DNA from: an uncultured Nocardioides sp.
GTDB lineage: Bacteria; Actinomycetota; Actinomycetes; Propionibacteriales; Nocardioidaceae
DNA length: 64,000 nt
Direction of reading: 5' to 3'
Assembly (NCBI RefSeq): GCF_947489365.1
Contig: NZ_CANLDB010000003.1
Coordinates: 310,001 to 374,000 of the forward strand
The translations under genes were made by a program, and so were the position numbers. Positions 23,833 to 30,399 of this stretch are shown here, piece after piece; the first letter of the stretch is position 1; each line of letters opens with the position of its first letter. The notes under the pieces are model-generated. The model saw only the letters and a program-made list of their open reading frames with translations, made no database searches and had not been told where the DNA came from.

Positions 23833-25520
23833 TGCTCGGCTCCGGTCCTGGGGGTGAGGGTGGCGGTGGGGTGGGTGCGACGCAGCCGCAGCGCGGCGCC
23901 GTCGAGCGTGGCCGCAGAGGGACGGTACGAGGTCAGGGCGTCGAGGAACGCCTCGCCCGGCACGCGCAGCAGCCGGGTGGGCTCGACGGCGAAGACGGTG
24001 GCGGTGCGCGTCGAGCGCTGCAGCAGCCCGATCTCGCCGACGTGGTCGCCGGCGTGGAGGTCGGGGACGACGACGTCCCGCCCCTCGTCGTCACGGTTGA
24101 CCACCGCGAGGCGGCCGTCGAGGACGACGTAGAACGCGTCGGCCTCCTCACCCTGCCGGACGACGACCTGGCCCGCGGCGACGTCCTCGGTCGTCGCCGT
24201 GCCGGCCAGCTCGATCAGGTCGCCCTCGCCGACGTGCTCGAACAGGTCGCCGGCCTCGAGCAGGGCGACGTACGGCGCGAGCTCCGCGCGTCGGGCCGCG
24301 GCGGCCCGGTCGGCGCGCAGGAGGCGGGGCAGGCCCAGCAGGCTGACCGCGAAGGTGCCGGCGCCGCTGATCCAGACCGTCGCCTCCGTGCCGAGGGCGG
24401 CCAGGGACCAGGAGGTGAGGCCGGAGGCGACGAGGATCGCACAGATCATCAGGGTGTCGAAGGCCCCGAAGACCCGACCGAGGACGTCGGTGGGCAGGGC
24501 CCGCTGCAGGGCGGTCACGGCGAGGACGTCGACGACCAGGGTGCCGGCGCCGCGGACGACCTGCGCGGCGAACGCGACGGCGGGCTCGCCGCTGACGAGC
24601 ACGACGAGCATCGGGAGGCAGAAGGCCGCCATCCCGCCGACGATGACCGGCGCCAGCCGCGGCAGCGCCTCGGCGCGGGTCACCAGGGGAGCGGCGAGCA
24701 GGCCGCCCACCCCGAGGCCGACGAGGAGGTAGCCGTAGCCGTCGGGGCCGGTGCCGAGCAGGTCGTCGGACACCGCGACGAACAGGATGGTGTCGATGCC
24801 GAAGATCGCGGTGGCGAGCACCGAGTAGCCCACGAGGACGGCGCTCGCGGGCTCGGCGAGGATCGTCCGGAGGCCGGTGGTGAGCTGTGCGAGCGCGCCG
24901 AGCTCACCGCCCGCGGAGGTGTCGACGGTGCTGCTGCGGGTGCGGACCAGCGACAGCATCACGGCCGAGACGGCGAAGCTCGCTGCATTGGCCCACACGG
25001 CGTTCTGCGGTGGCCCGAGGAGGAGCAGCAGGGCCCCGAGGGCGGGCCCGGCGATGACCGTGAGGTCGTCGACGGTGTTGCGCAGGGCGTTGGCGGAGGC
25101 GAGGTGGCGCTCCGGCACGACCTGGGGGGTGAGACTCGCGGCGGCGGGCTCGAACGTCGTCCCCAACGTCGAGCCGGCGGCGGCGAGGGCGAGGACGACC
25201 CAGACCGACGACTCGAGGGTCATCGCGACCGCGGTCGCGGCCGTGACCGCGAGCAGCAGGAGGTCGACGGTCCGCAGCACGCGGGCCTTGTCGCGCCGCT
25301 CGACGAGGACGCCGGCCCAGGCGCTGAACAGCAGCGCGGGCCCGAAGCGGCAGGCGGTGGCCACGGCGAGCCAGGACACCGAGCCGGTCACGTCGACGAT
25401 CCAGACCGCCACCGCGACGGTGGAGGCCCAGTTGCCGATGTCCGAGAGGGTGAAGGCGCCCAGCATCAGCCGGTAGTCGCGGTGGCGCAGGGCAGCGGTC
25501 AGGCCGCGATCACGAGCCAT
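23829..25520 (-). CDS. MFS transporter fused to a C-terminal cyclic-nucleotide-binding domain
   Basis: A 563-residue protein. Residues about 8-400 form an MFS permease of the MFS_3/enterobactin-exporter-like type (LGAFTLSDIGNWASTVAVAV, AWAGVLVERRDKARVLRTVD, NALRNTVDDLTVIAGPALGA). A charged linker (RADRAAAARRAELAPYVALL) leads to a complete cNMP-binding domain (about 415-535) with cassette GDHVGEIGLLQRSTRTATV, where Glu and Arg are kept. The fusion suggests export gated by cAMP or cGMP. It starts seven bases after the first small-peptide gene and overlaps GAF. A peptide-exporting role is inferred from this operon. Confidence 0.92.
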   Translation of the reverse strand: MARDRGLTAALRHRDYRLMLGAFTLSDIGNWASTVAVAVWIVDVTGSVSWLAVATACRFGPALLFSAWAGVLVERRDKARVLRTVDLLLLAVTAATAVAMTLESSVWVVLALAAAGSTLGTTFEPAAASLTPQVVPERHLASANALRNTVDDLTVIAGPALGALLLLLGPPQNAVWANAASFAVSAVMLSLVRTRSSTVDTSAGGELGALAQLTTGLRTILAEPASAVLVGYSVLATAIFGIDTILFVAVSDDLLGTGPDGYGYLLVGLGVGGLLAAPLVTRAEALPRLAPVIVGGMAAFCLPMLVVLVSGEPAVAFAAQVVRGAGTLVVDVLAVTALQRALPTDVLGRVFGAFDTLMICAILVASGLTSWSLAALGTEATVWISGAGTFAVSLLGLPRLLRADRAAAARRAELAPYVALLEAGDLFEHVGEGDLIELAGTATTEDVAAGQVVVRQGEEADAFYVVLDGRLAVVNRDDEGRDVVVPDLHAGDHVGEIGLLQRSTRTATVFAVEPTRLLRVPGEAFLDALTSYRPSAATLDGAALRLRRTHPTATLTPRTGAEQ

Positions 25521-25526
25521 GACGGG

Positions 25527-25679
25527 TCAGGCCCGGTCCTCGAGGTCGTGCGCGGGTGCGGTGGACGTCGAGCCGGGTTGCTCGTCGCCGGGCAGGTCCC
25601 GGCGGCCGTGGCCCTCGACGTCGTCGAGATCGGCGGCGGCGGGGTCGTCCTCGCGGACCCGCTTCTCGCGGTCGGGCAT
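25527..25679 (-). CDS. small acidic peptide with DVEGHGRR motif (candidate precursor 1)
   Basis: A 50-residue peptide. A very strong ribosome-binding site, GGAGGAG, lies six bases before the ATG at 25679. The N-terminal 19 residues are charged (MPDREKRVREDDPAAADL), then DVEGHGRR (20-27), then a Pro/Ser/Thr/Asp-rich tail (DLPGDEQPGSTSTAPAH). The DVEGH core recurs twice in the peptide encoded just upstream. There is no hydrophobic segment, so no Sec signal. It ends seven bases before the MFS/cNMP start, so it belongs to that operon. I know no named family; a ribosomally made peptide substrate of the adjacent protease and transporter is my best guess. Confidence 0.75.
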   Translation of the reverse strand: MPDREKRVREDDPAAADLDDVEGHGRRDLPGDEQPGSTSTAPAHDLEDRA

Positions 25680-25726
25680 GGCGTTCTCCTCCGAAGCTGC
25701 GGCGGATCGGGTCGACCGGGGCGGTG

Positions 25727-25764
25727 CCGGTCGGGCGGACGTCACGACGCGCCCGCCCGACCGG
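25727..25764 (-). terminator. hairpin between the two small-peptide genes (possible leaky terminator)
   Basis: Two perfectly complementary 12-base arms, 25727-25738 (CCGGTCGGGCGG) and 25753-25764, enclose a 14-base loop. On the minus strand the hairpin follows the stop of the 45-residue peptide (25771) by 6 bases and precedes the 50-residue peptide gene. It could limit read-through so that the first peptide is made in excess, or stabilise its 3' end. Confidence 0.55.
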
Positions 25765-25770
25765 CGGTCC

Positions 25771-25908
25771 TCAGCCCCGGATGGAGCGGCGCTTGTGGCC
25801 CTCGACGTCGTCGTCGTCGCCGTCGTCGGTCTCGTCGGCCACGAACAGGTTGCGGCGCTTGTGGCCCTCGACGTCGTCGGTCTCGGGCTGGGGGTTTTCG
25901 TCGGTCAT
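25771..25908 (-). CDS. small acidic peptide with two DVEGHKRR motifs (candidate precursor 2)
   Basis: A 45-residue peptide with ribosome-binding site AAGGAG seven bases before the ATG at 25908. It has a short leader (MTDENPQPETD), the motif DVEGHKRR at 12-19, a spacer NLFVADETDDGDDD, and DVEGHKRR again at 34-41, ending SIRG. The DNA of the two motifs is nearly identical (22 bases shared around 25792 and 25859), pointing to internal duplication. The peptide is highly acidic apart from the basic KRR triplets. It is the first gene of the operon with peptide 1, MFS/cNMP, GAF and S8 protease. Cleavage after KRR would release a 22-residue unit. This is inference. Confidence 0.78.
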   Translation of the reverse strand: MTDENPQPETDDVEGHKRRNLFVADETDDGDDDDVEGHKRRSIRG

Positions 25909-25972
25909 GGTCTGCTCCTTCGTCGGTGTGCGGCTGTCGGAGGGAACTCTCGTGCGGCCGTGCGTCCGGGTC

Positions 25973-25988
25973 TGTCGGCGGGCCGACA
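25973..25988. promoter_or_regulatory. inverted repeat in the divergent peptide/cyclase promoter region
   Basis: TGTCGG and CCGACA flank CGGG, giving a 16-base perfect-armed palindrome 65 bases upstream of the peptide operon and 135 bases upstream of the cyclase gene. It is a candidate operator. It does not match the usual Crp consensus TGTGA-N6-TCACA. Confidence 0.45.
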
Positions 25989-26122
25989 CAGCCGGCGTCG
26001 GTCCGCGGACCCTGCGTCCGAGCCGCCACAGGAGACTCCGGGAGCCATGGGGCCGCCACGATGTCCGGGCCGCGGTCTAGACCACGGTGCTCCCGGCACG
26101 CCCCGTTTGCTTCACTGCCCGC

Positions 26123-28789
26123 ATGGGGAACGTGGGGGGCGCGGTGCTGCCGACCGGCACGGTGACGTTGGTGTTCTCGGACATCGAGGCGTCGACCGCG
26201 ATGGTGCACGCCCTGGGTGACGACTGGGCCCGGGTGCTGGAGCAGCAGCGGCGGTTGTGCCGTCGCGCGTGGTCGCGTCACGGCGGCCACGAGCTCGCGA
26301 CCGAGGGTGACTCGTTCATGGTCGTCTTCGCCTCCCCGCGGGACGCGGTGGCGGCGGGGCTGCGGGTGCAGGCGTCGATCGCCCAGGCGACCTGGCCCGA
26401 GGGTGCGCGGGTGCGCGTCCGGGTCGGGGTGCACACGGGGACGCCGACGCGCCACGCGGACGGGTACGTCGGCATGGACGTCCACCGGGCCGCCCGGGTG
26501 GCCGCGGCGGCGCACGGCGGGCAGCTGCTGGTCTCGGAGTCGACGATGCGGCTGGTGGCCGAGGCGCTGCCGGACTCGGTCGTGACGCGGGACCTGGGTG
26601 AGCACCAGCTGAAGGACATCCCGACGCGGACGCGGCTGTTCCAGCTGTCACCGGCGGGCGCGGACGCCGACTTCCCGCCGCTGCGGACCCTGGGCGGGGC
26701 GGGCAGCCTCTCGACCTCGGTCCGCGAGGGGACCGGCTCGCTGGTGGGCCGGGACGGCGAGGTGGCGGAGCTCGTCGCGGCCCTCGACGGGGGCGCCCGG
26801 CTGGTGACCCTGACGGGACCGGGCGGGGTGGGCAAGTCGACCCTGGCGACGGCGGTCTCCACGGCTGTCGCCGAAGGGTTCGCGGACGGGGTGTTCGTGG
26901 TGCCGATGTCCGGGGTGAGCGCGGCGGTGGGGATGTGGGCGGCGCTGTCCCAGGTGCTCGACGCGCCGCCGGAGGCGCAGGTGCCGCCGGCGTTCCTCGA
27001 CCACGTGCGCCACCGCCGACTGCTGCTGCTGCTCGACAACCTGGAGCAGATCGCGGACGCCGACCAGGTCGTCGCCGACCTGCTCGACGCCGCGCCCGGC
27101 GTCAGCGTCGTCGCCACGTCGCGTCGTCCGCTGCACCTGGCCGCCGAGCACGAGCACGCCGTCCTGGGTCTGGAGCCGGAGGACGCCGAGTCGCTCTTCG
27201 CCGCACGGGCGGCGAGGGCCCGCCGCGGCTTCGTGGTGGACGATGGCAACCGGGCGGAGGTCCGTGCGCTCTGCACGGCGCTGGACCGGCTGCCGCTGGC
27301 CATCGAGATCGCCGCGGCCCGGGTGCGGGTTCTCTCGCCGCAGGCGATGCTGGCGCGGCTCGACTCCAGCCTCGACCTGACGTCCGCACAGCGGTTGCGT
27401 GAGGGCCGGCAGGCCAGCCTGCGCGACACGATCGCCTGGTCCTTCGACCTGCTCGACCCGACGCGCCGTCGGGTGCTGGTGCACCTGGGGGTCTTCGTCG
27501 GCGGTGCCTCGCTGAACGCCGTGGCGGCCGTGGTCCCGCCCGACGCCCTGGACGGGGAGGACCTGCTCGACGTCCTCTTCGACCTCGTCGACTGCTCGAT
27601 GGTCGTCGCCGGCGACACCGACGACGGCGAGCCCCGCTTCGGCCTGATGGAGACGGTGCGCCGCTTCGCCCTGGACCGGCTCGAGGAGGGCGGCGGGCGA
27701 CCGGAGGCCGAGCGCCGGCACGGCCAGCACCACCTCGACCTCGTGCGACGTCTGCACGCCGACCTGGCCGCCGGTGACTATCGCGGGACCCGCGCGACGT
27801 TCGTGCGCGAGCTCGCCAACGTCGACGCCACCCTGGCCAGGCCGCACGTGAGGCTCGTCTGGGACGGCACGGACGTGCCGCCTGCGCACCGGTACGCGTT
27901 GGCAGGCTCCCTCGCCCTGGAGCTGCGGTTCGTCGAGGACGCCCGCCAGTGGCTGGGGAGCGGCTTGGCGCTCGCCCGTGACGACCGGCTGGCGGAAGCC
28001 TGGTTGCACAGCGAGCTGGGGCGCATCGACTCCCGCCACGGGGACGCGGCCCGGGCACTGGAACGAGCGGACAGGGCGCTGCCCCTGGTGGAGGGGGAGG
28101 TGCTCGACGGGACCTCGCCCCCGTGGCGCTCCGGAGCGCTGGTCGCGGTGGAGGCCGCCTACCTCGGTGCCCTGAGCGCCGTCGACCTGGGCCTGGTCGA
28201 CCGCGCACGGGCGGACCACCAGCGCATGGCGGCGTTCGCGGAGGGTCGGCCGGACCCGTTGCTGGCGTCCCTCGTCGCGGAGATGGGCGCCTACCTCGCC
28301 GAGGAGGACGGCGACCTGCCCGCGATGCGCGAGCAACGGGTGACGTCGCAGCGGCTCCGGCGCGAGGCGGGGCTCCCGCCCCGTGTCCACGACCCGAACA
28401 ACCTCGCCGACGTCGACAACCGGCTCGGGCGCCATGACCGCGCCCACGCCCTGCTCGCCGAGCACGTCGACCTTCCCCTCGAGCGCGGCGACCCCTACCT
28501 GCTCGGGGTGTACGCCGAGACGATGGCGGAGGCCGTCGGCCAGGACCACCCGGCGCTGTGCGTGCGGGTGTACGCCGCGTCGGCTGCCCTGCGTGAGGTC
28601 GTGGGCCTCGGCGAGGACGACTACGGGATGGCCGAGACCGAGCGTGTGCTGGACGGCGTCCGGCCGCTGATGACGTCCGAGGAGTACGACGCCGCATGGC
28701 GGCGCGGCACGACGGAGCCCCTCGACGACCTGCTGCGGGAGATGGCGGCGCTCCCCACCGTTGCACCGGGACCCGGCGCCCCTCAGTAG
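26123..28789 (+). CDS. class III nucleotide cyclase / STAND ATPase protein, paralogue 1
   Basis: An 888-residue protein. Residues 12-180 form a class III adenylate/guanylate cyclase domain with metal Asp 20 (VFSDIEAST) and Asp 63 (TEGDSF). The transition-state Arg 125 is kept, but the usual Asn four residues earlier is His 121 (VHRAAR). A STAND/NB-ARC-type ATPase follows, with Walker A GPGGVGKST (Lys 238) and Walker B LLLLLDNLE (Asp 305), then a long helical-repeat C-terminus. There is no DNA-binding domain. The ATG at 26123 was chosen because the same TTCACTGC leader precedes the paralogue at 30400. It is divergent from the peptide operon and convergent with a Crp-family gene. Confidence 0.88.
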   Translation: MGNVGGAVLPTGTVTLVFSDIEASTAMVHALGDDWARVLEQQRRLCRRAWSRHGGHELATEGDSFMVVFASPRDAVAAGLRVQASIAQATWPEGARVRVRVGVHTGTPTRHADGYVGMDVHRAARVAAAAHGGQLLVSESTMRLVAEALPDSVVTRDLGEHQLKDIPTRTRLFQLSPAGADADFPPLRTLGGAGSLSTSVREGTGSLVGRDGEVAELVAALDGGARLVTLTGPGGVGKSTLATAVSTAVAEGFADGVFVVPMSGVSAAVGMWAALSQVLDAPPEAQVPPAFLDHVRHRRLLLLLDNLEQIADADQVVADLLDAAPGVSVVATSRRPLHLAAEHEHAVLGLEPEDAESLFAARAARARRGFVVDDGNRAEVRALCTALDRLPLAIEIAAARVRVLSPQAMLARLDSSLDLTSAQRLREGRQASLRDTIAWSFDLLDPTRRRVLVHLGVFVGGASLNAVAAVVPPDALDGEDLLDVLFDLVDCSMVVAGDTDDGEPRFGLMETVRRFALDRLEEGGGRPEAERRHGQHHLDLVRRLHADLAAGDYRGTRATFVRELANVDATLARPHVRLVWDGTDVPPAHRYALAGSLALELRFVEDARQWLGSGLALARDDRLAEAWLHSELGRIDSRHGDAARALERADRALPLVEGEVLDGTSPPWRSGALVAVEAAYLGALSAVDLGLVDRARADHQRMAAFAEGRPDPLLASLVAEMGAYLAEEDGDLPAMREQRVTSQRLRREAGLPPRVHDPNNLADVDNRLGRHDRAHALLAEHVDLPLERGDPYLLGVYAETMAEAVGQDHPALCVRVYAASAALREVVGLGEDDYGMAETERVLDGVRPLMTSEEYDAAWRRGTTEPLDDLLREMAALPTVAPGPGAPQ

Positions 28790-29457
28790 CGGCAGTACCG
28801 GGCGAGGGCCGCGGTGTCGAGAACCTCGACCCGGCCCCGCCCGAGGGTGATCACGCCCTCCTTCACGAGCCGCTGGAGCGCCAGGTTGACCGAGGGCCGG
28901 GTGCCGCCGGTGAGCTCGGCGAGCTGCGCCTGGGTGAGCGGGACGACGACGGGCCCGGCTCCGGAGCGGGACTCCTCGCCGTAGCTGCGGGCCAGGCGGT
29001 CCAGTCGGCGGTAGACCCGGCGGTCGAGGCCGACGTACAGCAGCTCGAGCACGTCGTGGCTGAGGCTGTCGACCCGGTCGGCGAGCAGCACGCTGAGTGA
29101 TCGGTGCACGGCGGGGTGCTGCTCGCAGAGCCGGCGGAACCCGGTCTCGGTGACCACCAGCGTGCGGGCCCGCTCGAGCGCGGTGACGGTCGCCGTCCGC
29201 CGGCCGTCGGGGCGCAGGAGCGCGAGCTCGCCGAAGCAGTCGCCCGGCCCGAGGTGGTTGACCATGACCGCGTCGCCCGACGGCAGCGACACCCGGACGG
29301 CGAAGTGTCCGTCGGCGACCAGGTGCAGGGAGTCGGCGGGGTCGCCCTCGTGGCAGACGATGTCGCCTTTCGCGAAGCTGCGCGTACGGGCCACCGAGAG
29401 CAGCTCGGCCCGCTGGGACTCGGCCAGGGACGAGAGCAGCGGCCAGCCGGTGGTCAC
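28783..29457 (-). CDS. Crp/Fnr-family transcriptional regulator 1
   Basis: A 224-residue regulator. The N-terminal cNMP-binding domain has cassette GDCFGELALLRPDGRRTATV with the conserved Glu and Arg, so cAMP or cGMP binding is likely. A dimerisation helix follows, then a C-terminal wHTH (LTQAQLAELTGGTRPSVNLA, LQRLVKEGVITLGRGRVEVL). No Fe-S cysteines of the Fnr type are seen. The start is a GTG at 29457. Its last seven bases overlap the end of the convergent cyclase gene. It probably reads out the nucleotide made by that cyclase. It is clearly related to the next regulator. Confidence 0.92.
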   Translation of the reverse strand: MTTGWPLLSSLAESQRAELLSVARTRSFAKGDIVCHEGDPADSLHLVADGHFAVRVSLPSGDAVMVNHLGPGDCFGELALLRPDGRRTATVTALERARTLVVTETGFRRLCEQHPAVHRSLSVLLADRVDSLSHDVLELLYVGLDRRVYRRLDRLARSYGEESRSGAGPVVVPLTQAQLAELTGGTRPSVNLALQRLVKEGVITLGRGRVEVLDTAALARYCRY

Positions 29458-29485
29458 CGCGGCAGCGTACCGGCGGGCGAGACGC

Positions 29486-30334
29486 TCAGGACCCGTCGAG
29501 CTGGCAGTGCCGGCGGAGCGCCTCCAGGTCGTGCACCGTGATGAGGCCGCGGGCCAGGGACACCGTCCCGTCGGAGACCAGCCGTCGCAGCGCCCGGTTG
29601 ACCGACGGCCGGGTGCCGCCGGTCAGCTCCGCGAGCTGCGCCTGGGTGAGCGGGACGACGACCGGCGCGCCGGCGTCCGTGCCGGTCGGCGTCCCCAGCG
29701 CGAGCTCGAGCAGCCGGCGGTAGACCCGCTCGTCGAGGCTGACGCGCATCAGCTCCAGGACGGTGCGGCTCAGGGCGTCGACCCGGCCCGCCAGCAGCTC
29801 CGCGAGCGTGCGGTAGATCGCCGGGTGCTCAGCGCAGAGCAGGCGGAAGGCCGAGGCGGTCACGACCAGGGTCCGGGCCGGCTCGATCGCGCTGACGGTC
29901 GCCGTCCGGCGCCGGTCCGTCCGCAGCAGCGCCAGCTCGCCGAAGTAGTCGCCCGGGCCGAGCAGGTTGACCATGCCGGTGTCGCCGGTGGCCAGCGAGA
30001 CGTGGACGGTGAAGCGCCCGTCGGCGACCAGGTGCATCGAGTCGGCCGGGTCGCCCTCGTGGCAGGCGACCTCGCCGCGCTCGAACGACCGCGGGCGGGC
30101 CACCGCCAGGATCGCGTCCCGCTCCAGGTCGCCCAGCGACGCCAGCAGCGGCGAGGAGGACGGGACCGGACGACCCGGTCCCGGCCACCCCCATGGGTGA
30201 CCGGGTTCCGAGCCGCTCGGGACCTGCGGAGGTCCGTCGGACCGGTCGTGGCGTCCTGGGGGTGCCCCCCGGCACCCCGGACGACGACCGTCGACGAGGT
30301 CGTCCGGCAGGTCGTCCCCGAGCTCGTCGTCCAT
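29486..30334 (-). CDS. Crp/Fnr-family transcriptional regulator 2
   Basis: A 282-residue regulator paralogous to regulator 1. After a 60-residue, Gly/Pro/Asp-rich disordered N-terminus comes the cNMP domain (CHEGDPADSMHLVADGRFTV; cassette GDYFGELALLRTDRRRTATV) and a wHTH (LTQAQLAELTGGTRPSVNRA). The ATG at 30334 is used; an ATG 14 codons further up lies in the promoter region shared with the second cyclase gene, and no later ATG or GTG fits. The 65-base divergent gap to the cyclase start suggests joint or mutual control. The extension may be shorter in reality. Confidence 0.88.
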   Translation of the reverse strand: MDDELGDDLPDDLVDGRRPGCRGAPPGRHDRSDGPPQVPSGSEPGHPWGWPGPGRPVPSSSPLLASLGDLERDAILAVARPRSFERGEVACHEGDPADSMHLVADGRFTVHVSLATGDTGMVNLLGPGDYFGELALLRTDRRRTATVSAIEPARTLVVTASAFRLLCAEHPAIYRTLAELLAGRVDALSRTVLELMRVSLDERVYRRLLELALGTPTGTDAGAPVVVPLTQAQLAELTGGTRPSVNRALRRLVSDGTVSLARGLITVHDLEALRRHCQLDGS

Positions 30335-30399
30335 GCTGCCCGAGTCTGTCCTGCCGGAGTGTGCGCTGCACGACACATCGACTGTGTTTCACTGCGCGC

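Noticed and set aside
30335..30399. Classical Crp box (TGTGA-N6-TCACA) between Crp 2 and cyclase 2
   Set aside because: TGTG and CACA halves are present (near 30352-30370) but 10 bases apart instead of 8, so the match is too weak to annotate.
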